Shown here: positions 40,811 to 53,100 of the stretch, piece after piece | Layout of the letters: each line of letters begins with the position of its first letter | How positions within the stretch are numbered: the first letter of the stretch is position 1 | Assembly (NCBI GenBank): GCA_008828725.1 | Contig: MEHQ01004251.1 | Location: 97,135 to 161,134 of the forward strand | Source: Saccharina japonica | Lineage: Eukaryota > Sar > Phaeophyceae > Laminariales > Laminariaceae | Length of the DNA stretch: 64,000 bases | Direction: 5' to 3' | Program-made: the position numbers and the translations under genes | Notes under the pieces: model-generated | What the model was told of the DNA's origin: nothing | The model's database searches: none | What the model saw: the letters and a program-made list of their open reading frames with translations, nothing else

Positions 40811-40917
40811 TACAGGGGGACCATAATATATGGGGCCTACCGTACACACCAAACACTGTATATTTCCCTATTATTACTAGAAGTATTTGGTCCTCTTTAC
40901 TCTAGGTCCACCGTAAT
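40811..40917 (+). mobile_element. R1 MITE, reverse interior
   Basis: GGGGGACCATAATATATGGG ... TACTCTAGGTCCACCGTAAT; interior in the opposite sense to 36144. Confidence 0.85.
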
Positions 40918-40950
40918 ACGAGGTAGTCGGCCTGAGTCGGCAAAATATTG

Positions 40951-41056
40951 TTACGGGGGAGCATAGTAAATAGGACCTACGGTACATACAAAAACCTATA
41001 TATTTACTTGCTTTTACTAACAATATTTGGTCCTATTTACCATAGGTCCCCCGTAG
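40951..41056 (+). mobile_element. R1 MITE, reverse interior
   Basis: TTACGGGGGAGCATAGTAAA ... TTTACCATAGGTCCCCCGTA, only 33 bp from the previous copy. Confidence 0.88.
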
Positions 41057-41789
41057 TAGTTAGTCAAGTCACAGCTCACAGCCCTTTACCAGGTACGTAC
41101 GAGGGAAAACAAACATTGCAAACTTTGCTTCGGAGCCCACAGGAATGGGCACAGCGCCCATACGTGAGGAAAGTTTTGTTGGGATTTGTTGGGCGTGAAA
41201 ATATTTCATTTGATAAAAGACTGAAATGCCAGGAATCCCAGGAAGGTTCCTCAAACTTAAACCAATGAGAGTCGAGTTTTGTAGGGATTTTGTTGGGACA
41301 AACGGCGGTGATAGGCTGCACGGTCGCGCCGCCTTTGTCGGACGAGCCGGAGGTGGCGCGCAGGAGCAAGAGAGAGACCGTTGTTGCAGCTAGCAAGCGC
41401 AGACAATCGACGCCGCAGAGGGCAGCCCAAACAGCATGATGGTGTAGCGGTGTCTCCCCCCTACAGATATGTGCTTGCTGTGTGTCTGGGAGTCGGCGCT
41501 CTGTCCGTGTGAGAAGGTAGAAAGTCGGGGCCTGAGCAGACTGCGCAGGCTGCTGCTGTGCGTCTGCGTACTCTCATCCGCTCAGAGGCCAGTGGCACAA
41601 GTTTTGAGTGCGTGCGCGCAGCGAAACCATAGCAACACCAGCGCCACACTACAGTACTAGCAGCAGTAGCTTGGTCTTTGGGTATCCAAGGTCTGGCCCT
41701 TGCTTGCAACAGCGAACAAACCCTGTGCTTGCAGTCGTGGGACGCGTTTCTGTTCAAATTTCAAACAGCAGCAGTACTGGTGTAGAAGG

Positions 41790-41972
41790 CATGGTACCAT
41801 CCTGCCCGGAAATGTAAAACATATTTGATACTAATATTAAAGCACAAACATTCTTTATTTTTCCGGACAGAGTGAGTGGTAGCAGCAGTACCACTTCGTC
41901 CGGAGATGTAAGACAGTGTTGGTAGTCACATTGATCAACGAATGGTGCTTAAGTTTCCGGACAGGGGTGTAT
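41790..41972. mobile_element. Two R6 palindromic MITEs
   Basis: Copy 1 41790-41882 (cctgcccggaaatgtaaaac / tttttccggacagagtg); copy 2 41889-41972 (cttcgtccggagatgtaaga / aagtttccggacagg). Confidence 0.75.
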
Positions 41973-42278
41973 TGCCACACGAAGAACTCAAAACAAACTC
42001 TTAAACGAAGTGAAGCGAGCTCTCCCCTAGGAAAACATGCCGATAATTTAATGCCCTAAAAAATGTTCCCCAGGTATAGGATCTGAGCCCAGGAATGTGT
42101 GCGTACATATCATGTGGTGTGTAGTTTCGTATGTGTCGGGGCGAGACGCTATATAACCGACGGCGGAGGGTATCTAATACAACTGCTGCGTAGGACACGC
42201 AGCTTCGCGGGGAGGGAGGCATGCACGGCGGTTCTCTTGCCCACCATGTAAAAATATACCAGGTGCTATTTTAATGTG

Positions 42279-42301
42279 AAAACAACAACAACAACAACGG
42301 C

Positions 42302-42361
<60 letters not shown>

Positions 42362-42362
42362 C
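42279..42362. repeat. AAC trinucleotide run
   Basis: About 27 copies of aac/aca after gtgaaaac; on the minus strand (GTT)n is followed by TTCACATTAAA, a junction seen three more times. Confidence 0.95.
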
Positions 42363-42587
42363 ATACCGTCTACAGTAAAGCTCAAGGGGGAACAATTCTT
42401 ATTCTTCGACACTTTCCATTTTTCCAATTTCGATACCCACAAACCACAAACGTACTCGTATTGCTGTCGTAGTCTACAGAGTAGTCCTAATACCCTGCCA
42501 GACCACAGTGCAGTAGGTGCTGCTACTGTACCAGTATACTCGTAATCTCGTAAAATTAATACGAAATACATACTCGTAATCTCGTTA

Positions 42588-42672
42588 CCACAATGTCCGG
42601 AAATTTAAGGACAGTTTGGTTATTCATATTCAGATTAATTAGCCCTTATATTTCCGGATGAAGTGGTGGTAT
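42588..42672. mobile_element. R6 palindromic MITE
   Basis: ttaccacaatgtccggaaat / tatttccggatgaagtgg with aaggacagtttggt inside. Confidence 0.8.
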
Positions 42673-42759
42673 TAACTGCTGTCAGCGGACATGATTACGC
42701 GAACAATTGAAAAGTACCGTACTCACACACAGTATGCTATTGAGAAAGATGAGATGATT

Positions 42760-43188
42760 TTATGGTAAAAGCACGCCGACTACGTCTATGTACGCCACTT
42801 TTTCGAGGACGTCGAACCCGAAACCAGAACACAAGCAGCGCAGGGTCAAGCCACCCCCGCGCACGCCGTCAGTCCTGCCAGCTAAGGAACCTACAAGTGT
42901 CTCCAGCAGTCTCACGTAAGGGAGAGCATCGCTTGTATCTGCTGAGAGCGTATTCGCGCCGACGTCAATCAACAAGGCCTGGCAGTATGATATGTTCGCG
43001 AGAGAAAAAGGATACTCGTTGCTGCTGCTGCTGCTGTTGCTTAGAGCTGCATGCAGACACCCAAAGCATCGCTCGAGCGGGGCGAAAGCCGGCAAGAAAA
43101 GGAGAAACCCGTACGTTTTCAACTCACCTCTGATTGATGCGCTCCCGACATCTTCAACGGCGGCGGCGCGGGCCGGGACTGCTGTCAA
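42760..43188 (-). CDS. Unrecognised ORF, head to head with BLMH
   Basis: 142-codon minus-strand ORF. The first 20 codons (MTAVPARAAAVEDVGSASIR) and last 75 codons (from ALLIDVGANTLSADTSDALP) look protein-like; the middle looks like intron, with a donor-like gtgagt at 43127 and an acceptor-like actgccag before the second part. Splicing these two sites does not keep the frame, so the structure is unclear. Its ATG is 51 bp from the BLMH ATG on the other strand. I recognise no domain; it could be spurious. Confidence 0.3.
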   Translation of the reverse strand: MTAVPARAAAVEDVGSASIRGELKTYGFLLFLPAFAPLERCFGCLHAALSNSSSSSNEYPFSLANISYCQALLIDVGANTLSADTSDALPYVRLLETLVGSLAGRTDGVRGGGLTLRCLCSGFGFDVLEKVAYIDVVGVLLP

Positions 43189-43239
43189 GCAGTATGTTGC
43201 GATTTTTGGAGGCCGGGATTTCCAACATTTCCAAGTCGC

Positions 43240-43448
43240 ATGCTTGAACTGAAAACCATGCCGGTGACAACTCGCAACACTCGCAGCCCTCCCTCAAAAC
43301 GTCCTCGATTTTCTACCGTGAGCAGGCAGGCGATGGCTGATGAGGGGGTTTCACCGGAGTTGCCACCACCTTCCGCGGCACTCACTGCCGAATTCGTGTC
43401 TGGGCAGAGGTCAAGTTTCGAAGCTGATCCGAAGTTGCGGCTCGCCCA
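43240..43448 (+). CDS. BLMH: BLMH exon 1
   Basis: 209 nt from ATG, ending ...SSFEADPKLRLA plus CA before donor gtgagt. FEADPKLRLAQNAVT corresponds to the human segment LNSDPQFVLAQNVGT. The first 45 residues (RNTRSPPSKRPRF and a Pro-rich linker) have no family counterpart and could be a targeting or disordered tail. Confidence 0.85.
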
Positions 43449-44084
43449 GTGAGTATCAATCAACAAGAACACCCACACCAAACCTGTTTTCTTTTTTCTT
43501 TTTGTTTTCAAGTCAGTATAAGAGTGCAGCTGCTGCACTCGACTGCTGCAGCAGCAGCAGCAGTTCGTATTGCGCGGCGGAACTCTAGGCTGGTGCGCGT
43601 AGCTAGTACCCAGCAAGTTGCTGGGGTTGCAGGCTCGTTTGTGTCGTCGATGATTGAAGCATCCGCTGCCGAGTCGCCCTGTTTTGTTGGGTGTCTGGTG
43701 CAGAGGTCCGAGGCGGCCTGTCGTTGTCTTCATGAAGTACACTGGTGCTGCTGGTGATAAGTGCTGCTGCTTTTATTAGATATCGGCATACATATACGAG
43801 TACTCGTACGCGTAGCAGATACCTACGGTACGAGTATAGGTAGATTTGGTTGTCGGCATGTTCTGGCTTGTTGCCAGTTTTGCAGCCAGGCAGTGAGGTA
43901 GGGTCCTGCAATCACAATCACGCAGTCAGTTGTGATCTTCATCTTAGGAAGATAGGTTCGACGGCCTTCCATGCACACACGCGTACACGTATCATATGGA
44001 CGGTACATTTGTTGCGGGTGTTTGTTCCATTGTTCCATGTTCTGTTTCCGTATACGATGGTTTCTGGGTGCGAGGACAGTCAGA

Positions 44085-44116
<32 letters not shown>

Positions 44117-47100
44117 GCCGCAGTCTCTTACGTCGTACACCAACCAAAATAATCGCAACCACTGATTTCCTTGTATCGTACACATACGTATCATACCAGG
44201 TACGATATACGTACGGCTTTGCACGAGTACTCGTACTCGTATATATAGTCCATGCAGTTGAAGAATTCCAAAAAAATCGACCTCGACAACAGACAGTACG
44301 CATTTTCTAGAGGTGAGAGTAAGCTCTAGCGGCTAAGACATGTCTTAACTGTTAAAGAATGTCTTACAGTAGAGCCCCTTCTCAGCAGGGGCTTGTCTTA
44401 GACGCTGTTTCGTCCCTTAAGTGTCTTATTTTCGTAAGGCAACGTCCCTGCGCTCGAAAAGGGCAATAAGGCAGTTTTTGAGCACCAAAATAACGCCGTT
44501 AGATACGAAATCCTTAAAAACGGGGTCCGGGGCGGCTAATATATGTCTTGAAGAATGTCTTAGAGCCCTTTTTCAGCAGGGGCTTGTCTTACAGTAGACG
44601 CTGTTTCGTCTCTTGTTGTTGTTGTTGTTGTTGTTGTCTTCACATTAAAAACCGTGCCGGTCTCTCTATCCAGTACCTCCATCTGTCCGTACTAATCCAA
44701 CACTTGACACGGTCGATTCCCGTGGTCACAGGCTAACTTACCCAAAAAAAAGGTATACTGAAATACAAGTGAAACCCGAAGGGTCCGCAAAGCGATCAAA
44801 GCCAGTCAAAAACAGATAGTCTGGAGCCCTCCGCTCCCCTCTACACGCTATGTGAAGGTAAAAATAAAACTGGAAAGGTCAACATCACCAATCGGGGGTA
44901 TACGCCCCGTGATTCTATCTTGGTGCCCCTATAATGCCGGGGTGTTCCGTGCCGGGTTCACGCCGGTCAGGCAAACAAAATCGAGTCCTCCACCCCGATT
45001 ATAAAACGCAGACATGGTACGGGGGAAGGGAACTATGGTCCCGTGCGACTGATGTACCCCCGGCCTGCGAGCAGTGTAACTGCAAAAGGTCAAAAACAAC
45101 GAAGGGAAAAAGACAAAGACAAAGACAAAGAGACAAGTCAAACGTACAAGCAAACACTCAAACAAACAAGACCGCAGAGACAACACATTGACACGTTATC
45201 CCGAGGGGGTGGTGCAATGGTGCGGCGGTGGGGGGGGAGGGGGAAAAAAACAAACAAACAAACAGTCCAGGAGAGTCAATCCGGCACATATCGCGCCACT
45301 CGGTCCGCCATTTCTCGCTTGTTTTCTTCCCTCGCCGATTCGCCCTTCTTCCGCACCCCTCCCGTCCCGTTGGTTCTTGGCGTCTCTTTATTATTGCTGC
45401 GCTCTTTGTCTCGCTTGGTCGCTCGTTTTCGGCTAGCCTCCTCTACGTGTCTTATTTTCGTAGGGCAGCGTCCCTGCACTCGAAAAGAGGCAATAACTCA
45501 TTTTTTTCGCACCAAAATTATCCGTGACCCCAAGGCAAACAGTGTAATTCTAGATTTCACTGAATGTGAGTACGAATTACCTTGGTTTTGCTTGAGCTGA
45601 GAGGAGAGAACGGTTATATTACAAATAAATCAACAACCACGAATATCTTACCAGCGATATACTGCTGTACACTGAATATATGCAGTCCGCTGTTATTGTA
45701 CCTGTTGTTGTTCATGTTTCTTCCTGCTGGTGAATGCACGCACCCGTACTGCTGCTTATTATGTATGCTGAGCTGTTTTACCATTTGCTATCATCAGATA
45801 CCAGATGGAGGTGTGAACATACAAGCTTCGACATTGGATTGTGATGTACAATCTGTACAATGCTATGTACGAGCTACTATGAAGTGCACTTTTCAATTAC
45901 CTCCCCGCTTTCTCACGCCGTTTTTCCTGTGTGAGATACGAGAATAGGCACATGCTTCGTCCAAGACTTCCAAAGCCATTCGTTAATGCTTTTATTTTCA
46001 TATTTTTTTCGTGGACTACGCACATTTTTAGGGTTATTGTTTTTGGCCAAAACCGACGGGAAAAAAAAGGAAAAAAGGGTGCAGTCATTAATCCTTTGGT
46101 TTGCCCTTTGAGAACACGTGTGCAAACCCCAAGCCCAAAACATAAAATCGGCGTGAGAATCCCAGATTTTGCGCTTATCATCGTAATATTTTAATTTTGT
46201 GTAGGGAATCGTATGCACACCATATCTCTTTGTGAACGACGAATTAGGCAATGGTGAGCATATCCGTCGTAAAGTATTGCCTCAAGGATGATAGCACACC
46301 GATTTCGAGCGAAATCCGCTTGACAAAGGTTGTGGATGTTATAGTATACCTAATAGAAACGCCTGCTAGGGCGAGAAAATGCAGTAAGACACGTCTGAGA
46401 CATTTTTTTAAGGGAAATGCCTTATCCGAGTAAAACATTTAAGACAACAAAAGGCGCTTAAGACAAATGTCTTAAAGCGTGTCTTACCCCAATTTTTTTC
46501 GCCTGCGGCGGGCCTTAGGGTACTTACTTGTCTTAACCCATTTTTGGCGTGTCTTAGCCGCTAAGGCTTAGGTGAGAGCATAGTTCTGACTAAAAAAAAA
46601 CTCATTTAACGCCCATCTCCTCGCGAGAGGGAAGATGGATTCATTTTTTTTTTTTGGGGCAATAACCAAAAACGGGTACACCCGCGCCGGTTTGAGTCAA
46701 AAACGGGTACATGATGGAATCGAGTCAAAACACCACATCCCACGAGCCATCACGGGATAGATTGGCCAAAATCACATCATGCCCGTTTCTGAGGGGTAGT
46801 GATAACCAGACATACTTGTCGGCGCCTAACTCTACCCTTAGACGTGTCCGGATTATGTTTCGAGGGTTCAGGTCCGGGTGGGGTCGGGAGCAGGGTCAGG
46901 GGTGTAGACGCAGAAGGTTCTGGCGGCAAGCATTCGTGTTTTACTTGGTCAGCATGTACCTGAAATACACCCTACTGTATATAGATACCAGGTATGTTGA
47001 TACTGCTGTTTGTTTGTTTGTTTGTTTTTCTTCACATTAAACTCGTTTCAGTTGCTAATCCCTATAGTCTGATCTAGCAAGATCACGGCCCGTGGTCACA

Positions 47101-50100
47101 AAAGTGCTAGAGCCATCAGAGAATCCTAAAGAACACGTACACTTAGCAGGGAAAGGATACCCAAGTCCGAAGAGGTACACCTAAAATCCCTACAGCATGT
47201 TATGCGTGTCCAAAACTGAACTACACGCCCGCAATCTCCATTCGACTACAGCAGCATCGTCCCCCCCCCCCCCCTCCCACTCTTTACCAATGAATTTGCC
47301 GACTACAGCGTAACTACTGTCTGAAGTGCTGTCTGTACAAAAACAAACGGTAGGCGTGGGAACAAGATGGAGCACGCAGCTGCTGTCTGAAGTGCTGCCA
47401 GAATGACAGTCCGCGGGCACAAAGTGAAAAAGAACAGCCAACCAAAGCCATCATGTCCATTGACAATTACCCGAATCTATCCTGAACGGTCTGTGTTAGG
47501 CACAGCATTATAAACATCGACACTGATTAGGAATCGCTGTGCACACATACGACAGTATATATTAGGTGGATCGTCGTATATATGACTGAAGACGTACGCA
47601 CTACGTACCCAGGTGCGTAAAATGGTTGAATAGAGTTTGAGTGGATCGTGAAAAAGCCTGAGAAAATGAAACAACGAAAGATCGGCCGCAGACGCAGTGG
47701 AGAGCGAGGCACACTGTAGGCAAGTGGTTAACCAAAAAAAATAACCAAAAACGGTTGAAAGCCACCAAGCATAATAGACATTTACAGTTGTACCCAGGAC
47801 ATTTTCTCTCAAAAATGGGTACAATTTGTTTTTGGCCAATCGCATGGCTCGCTGGGCGTGTTTTTTACTTGATTCCAGAATGTACCCGTTTTTGAGTGAA
47901 AACCGACCGGGTATACCCGTTTTTGGTTATTGCCCTATTTTTGTCGACTCGTTACGACCAATATACCTGAAAACAGGGATTCCATTCCCATTAGGCGTGC
48001 TGTTTTAACAAGCTATATCTGAGGGCGGATTTCGATGGGTTTTTGAAATCGCAAAGTGGAACTTTTTCCTGTTTGAAAAAATAATAACTTTTGACGAAGA
48101 AAACTGACAAAAACCGTGTCCGGGACGTCACACGCCAATCATTCGTTCGTAAAAGTCACCCAGCCAACCTAAAAAAAAAGGGCGGGAAACGATTCCTCTC
48201 GTCATTCTACGGACGGAACCCGATTTCGTTTTTATATACAACGCAAGTCCGATGAGATATTCATGGTTTGGTCAAAAGTAGCTGATCTTGGCCATTGGCA
48301 AGCTGTAACTTACTTGATTTTAATGTACGTCGTAGGCAATTTTTTTTTTTGCCAAAACCGTATTTGTTCGCTCGGCCCTGGTGACCACGCCTATAGTAGC
48401 AGTATCGCCCAATTTGTCGTATTTCGAACGTTATGACCCGAGATGATGTAGGCTATACTGTACTGCATGGACCATATGCCTGATGCGGCGTGCAGCGCGT
48501 GCAGCTCTACGATCTATAGACGACAAATGATTACCATGCGGTGTCCGTTCCTCAACTATGATACTGCTGCTGTGCTGTAAAGTAACGGAACATCAGTACC
48601 ATACGTACACCAACCTGGTACTCTGATGTACATATTATGTACAAACCGCCCCGCGAACAAGAAATAACCTAAAAACAACGTGAGGCACTTTTTGAGGGAC
48701 GCAGAGCGTAAGAAAATTGAATGTGCTCACAGCGGCGAGCGCTACGAACACTACTGTAAATCCTGTATGATAAGTCTATGCTCGGGATGGTACATACATG
48801 TCACAGGTAAGGTGTTAAGACTTGCTGAGATTACCAGTACGTAGGCGTTTCTTGTTGGCGGACCCATACTGCATACTGTACCTGGTATATTAGGAGAACA
48901 TGAAAAATATGTAAGGACTGGTATTGATCGTAGCTGGTACTTCCCGAACACAAAATCTCCTTCAAGCTACGTAAACTCAAGGTTGTGCAGCAGTCAGTAC
49001 GTGACATACCCCACCCTTCGAGTATCCTGCGTCCTACGTGTACTTTATGCATACCAAGAGTATAATATGCCTCGAACATCGCCGAGCTCACAAGCCGATG
49101 CACGTTGTTGTTGCGTCGTTGTTCCGTGGGTGCTCTGTGCTGCTGTAATTCCAAGTAACTGGTCTCCGAGACGGGGTGGGGTTTCTATCTATCAAAACGA
49201 GTAGTACATATATATGTATACTCGTACAGAGTAGGGGTCCCCCAGTAAGGTGGTGGTGTGCCAGAGCAATATGACCTCCTTATTGTGGGAAGCCGCCTTA
49301 TTCATTCTCGGTTATGAGTCCCATTCCCCAGTCGCGCCAAGCGATTTGACCGCCTTATATCGGGATACCGCCTTACTCAGACCGCCTTATCGGGGCACAC
49401 CTACTTCTTCTTTTGTTTTCTCATGTATTGCCTTCGCCCGCCCTTTCTCTCTCTCTCCTTCCTATTAATAGTCATAACTCAGACCCGGGGTCACAACGTA
49501 GGCTCTTCTCCCTCCTCCCCCACTTCGGTTCGTGCCTTGCGTTTTGATCGCGAGAGGACTTCAGCCCTTTCTTCCCTTGTCGACTCGCATCGAATTGCCC
49601 CTGCCCACGCTACGATAATACGTAGGCGCCCTCAGCAGTTGATTCCGTTTATTTTTATTTTTGCAAATATAGTAAACTCAAAAGTCCGACCCACGGGAGA
49701 TTTGAACCCCGGAAACCAACTCTTGGTAGCATTCGAGGGTACTACTAGACCATCGGGGCGACCGAAGTATATCTATAGCACTCGTAGTTGCTACGTAAGG
49801 GATTCGCCCATTCTACGAGTAACGAACGACGTCCAACAAGCACAGCTTCATTTCCGTGGCGAGCTTCAGCGAAGCGGGAGAACACTCTATTCATACTTTT
49901 TGGTTTTGTTGTGAGTTCGGAAGAATCGGCCAATCAGATATGTACGTAGATGGATGTTGTTAACGTGACCTCCTTGAAAAGTGAGCAGGTAACAGGATAG
50001 GACACCACTCACTCCAAGGGTCGGAGGTGTTCGTAGTCGTTGGCTGCGCAGACGTGCCGTCGTCAAGCAAAGGGCTGCCAAGCCAACAAACAGTAGTACG

Positions 50101-53100
50101 TAGTTAGGAGACATCAAATGTTCAGGACACTACGAAATCCCGCAAGCGCACCCAGTCTTCCGCTACCGCCAAGATTGAGATACAACAGCAGTGTCAAAAA
50201 AGTTGCGCGGTTCATGTTCATAATGCGTACTGCTGTGGCCGGGAATTTAAGGACCGTTTGGTATCCATATTTGAAACCCAACGGTCCTTACTTTTCCGTC
50301 CAGAGTGGTAGTATATATACGTAGGTACCACCCTGACCCGAAATATAAGGACCATTTGTATTGAATGTTAGTATACAAACGCTCCTTCTATTCGGGGGCA
50401 GAGTGGTATGATAAGATACCTGTGGTACAATTTTCCCCTTCGGGCGCTGGCCGGCCCAAAGAAGGAAACAAAAATAGCGTGTAAATGGTCTCATATCTCT
50501 GATCTTTGAATCAATATGTTGATAATTATTATGTTGATGCACGTTTTGCAGGAATGCTGTCACCCGAGTGGATGTGAGGGACGTTCTCATGCGCCGCGAC
50601 GTCAGCAACAGCTTCAACCACAACTACAGCGTCAAGGTCGCCCAGGTATGAGAGCCGGTTACGGTAGAGGGCAGCGGTCGAACGGACAGATAGCCAGACA
50701 GATAAACAGGAAGGCAAGACAAGACAGACAAGAGACAAGCAGGCAGCCAAACAGGCAGCCAGAGAGACAAGCAGCCAGACTGACACCTGGCAACTAGACG
50801 GCAGACAGTCAAACATACAGGCAGACAGATAGACGGAAGCACACAAGAGGCAGCCTTAGAGACAGACAGACAGACAGACAGACAGGTCTTCCGGAGGCGA
50901 CGGCGGCGGTCGGTCGGGCTCGTATAGAGACCGGTTACTTGCCAGGTTATCAGGCAATTTTGGCCCGGTTTTGATTGATAGATGTATATGTAGACCATAT
51001 ATAGTTAAGATGGGGCTCGCCATGGCCCTACTCGTACAGTCAGCACGCCAGCACTCGCACACATGTCAGATGTATACGAGTATTATATGTAACGAAATAA
51101 TATAAAAACCCCCATCATGGGAATAGACCATCTTTGAGCCGGTAGGTGTCTCGCAAGCTCACAAGCTTTCGACTGAGGTTCCGTCTCTTCGATGACGTCG
51201 AGACGTGCCGAGACCAATAAACAAGCACACTGCTGGGGTTATATACCGTGAAAAACGTACCGCGAAAAAAACGTACCGTGAAAAAAACGTACCGTGAAAA
51301 TAATGCGCCGCCGGCGCCGCCAGTCGTCGAGGTCACTGAAGACATGTTCAATGGTCGTATTAATACTGGTATTTTATGGTGTTAAAAAACGTACCGTGAA
51401 AAAACGTACCGTGAAAAAACGTACCGTGAAAAAACGTACCGTGAAAAAATGTGGCGTTGAAATAATGCGCCGCCTCCGATCGTAGAGGTGGCGGTGGACG
51501 CTGATTAGCTGCTGGCCTTTGTTTGAGTAGACACGATGGTTGCAGCACACTGCTGCATACGAGACAAAGGGACTATTCATAGTGCCAACCATGGATGTTT
51601 TTGTCTCTGATTAGCTGAGCTTTTAGTACTGCACTGATTGTGCAGAACCATATATTTTATATTTTGACACTAATTCCAAGTCGTTTGTCTTCAAAACGGG
51701 ACTGCAGTGCTAATCAAAGGGTTCGGGTTAGTTATTAGGGCAGCGGCCAAAAAAAGGTATACCTCGTCCATTTGCGGCCAAAATAAGGTACATACTTAAA
51801 ACCAAGTCAAAAACGCACTCCACGTGCGCTGCCATTGGTCCAAAATTCGTTGTACCGGTTTTTGCCTCTTCAAAACCCAGGTATACCTGATTTTGTCTAC
51901 TCTGCTTGACTTTCACCTTTTTTTTGTCGTTTTTAAGCCAATCAGAGGCCCTTCATAGTTCCACCCTATGCCCCCTGTACAAATGCCGACGTACGCGGAG
52001 ACCCCCTTCTCCCTTCGCACCTCGCACTACACGCCACTCGAGCGACACACACACATATCTGCCTGCACACCTCCGCCGAAATAATACGAGATAGAAGGCT
52101 CCCCTTCGGGATTGTGGTTGACTTGGAATACCAGGGGTGTCGCAAGCTGAGAAGGGAGAATACAGCAGCAGGCGTTCGTTCCTCGTACTATTAATAGCAG
52201 CTACTCGTATACGTAGCCACCGGGCGAGCACGAAGAGCATGAAAAAAACTCTACTTTGCATTGCAAGGAACGGCAGGTTCGTGGGGTGCGTTTTAAACTT
52301 GATTTTAGTATGTACCTGTTTTTGGCCCCGAACGGACCAGGTGTACCTGTTTTTGGCCGCTGCCCTAGTTATTAATAGTAGATATTAATAGTAGTTATAA
52401 TATATTCGTGTCGTTCACGGCGACCCTCAACCATAGTGTCGAGTATATGGTAAACTCCACGGCTTTGTTTCCGTGTTTGTTGTCTTGTTTCGCCCGTACG
52501 GCAACTACGTAGAGCCCTCGACATCATCATGGTTGTGTGTGTTCTTCACATTAAACTGTTCCTTGTACGCGTCGACACCCAGCACACCCAGTGTCCGTGC
52601 CGATTCTTCGATTCTACCACTCTGTACCGAAATTTAAGCATATTTCATAGATTAATATTCAATAAAACAGTGCTTATATTTTGGCACAGAGTGGGTAGAG
52701 AGATACTACAGTATGTTATGCAGTAAGCAGAGTAGACAGTGCAATATGGCATATCATCATATACACGTGTTGAAGGAGAGAACAATAAAAAGCGAAAGAA
52801 GCAAGGGAAAAAAAAAAAAGTGTCGTGCTTCCCCGAAGGAGATGTGGCAGACAATACGAAACCAACAAGGAAAATAAAACAATACCCCGACATACATTCA
52901 ACAGAGTAAAGACTTGCTCGTACAATTTATATGACGGAGGACCATAGTAAATAGGGCCAAGTATTGTTGGTAACAATAGGTAAGTGTATAGATTTTTGTG
53001 TGAACCGTAGGTCCTATTTATCATTGCCCCCCGTACTAGCGAAAGGAGAGGACAGGCAACCCTTACTACCCCATAGAAGAACCACGGGTCGTTACAGCAG

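Larger units (their letters stand above)
23191..42759. other. Intergenic repeat-rich region without a recognised gene
   Basis: 19.6 kb between the DYRK first exon and the BLMH-side ORF. Listed separately are minisatellites, SINEs, MITEs and a hairpin. I saw no protein family, no transposase or reverse transcriptase motif and no standard RNA gene. Unexplained stretches above 300 bp: 24620-25190, 25660-26150, 31515-32040, 33060-33660, 38300-38870 and 40200-40800. Confidence 0.6.
43449..50551. other. BLMH intron 1 (7.1 kb)
   Basis: Contains CAG runs (43548-43566, 44087-44123), a hAT-like element (44320-46570), a TIR element (46657-47935), SINE copy C and two R6 elements. 47940-49240 and 49770-50220 show nothing I recognise. 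Confidence 0.75.

Noticed and set aside
43185-43742. 185-codon minus-strand ORF over BLMH exon 1
   Set aside because: Antisense shadow of an exon supported by protein alignment and splice phase.
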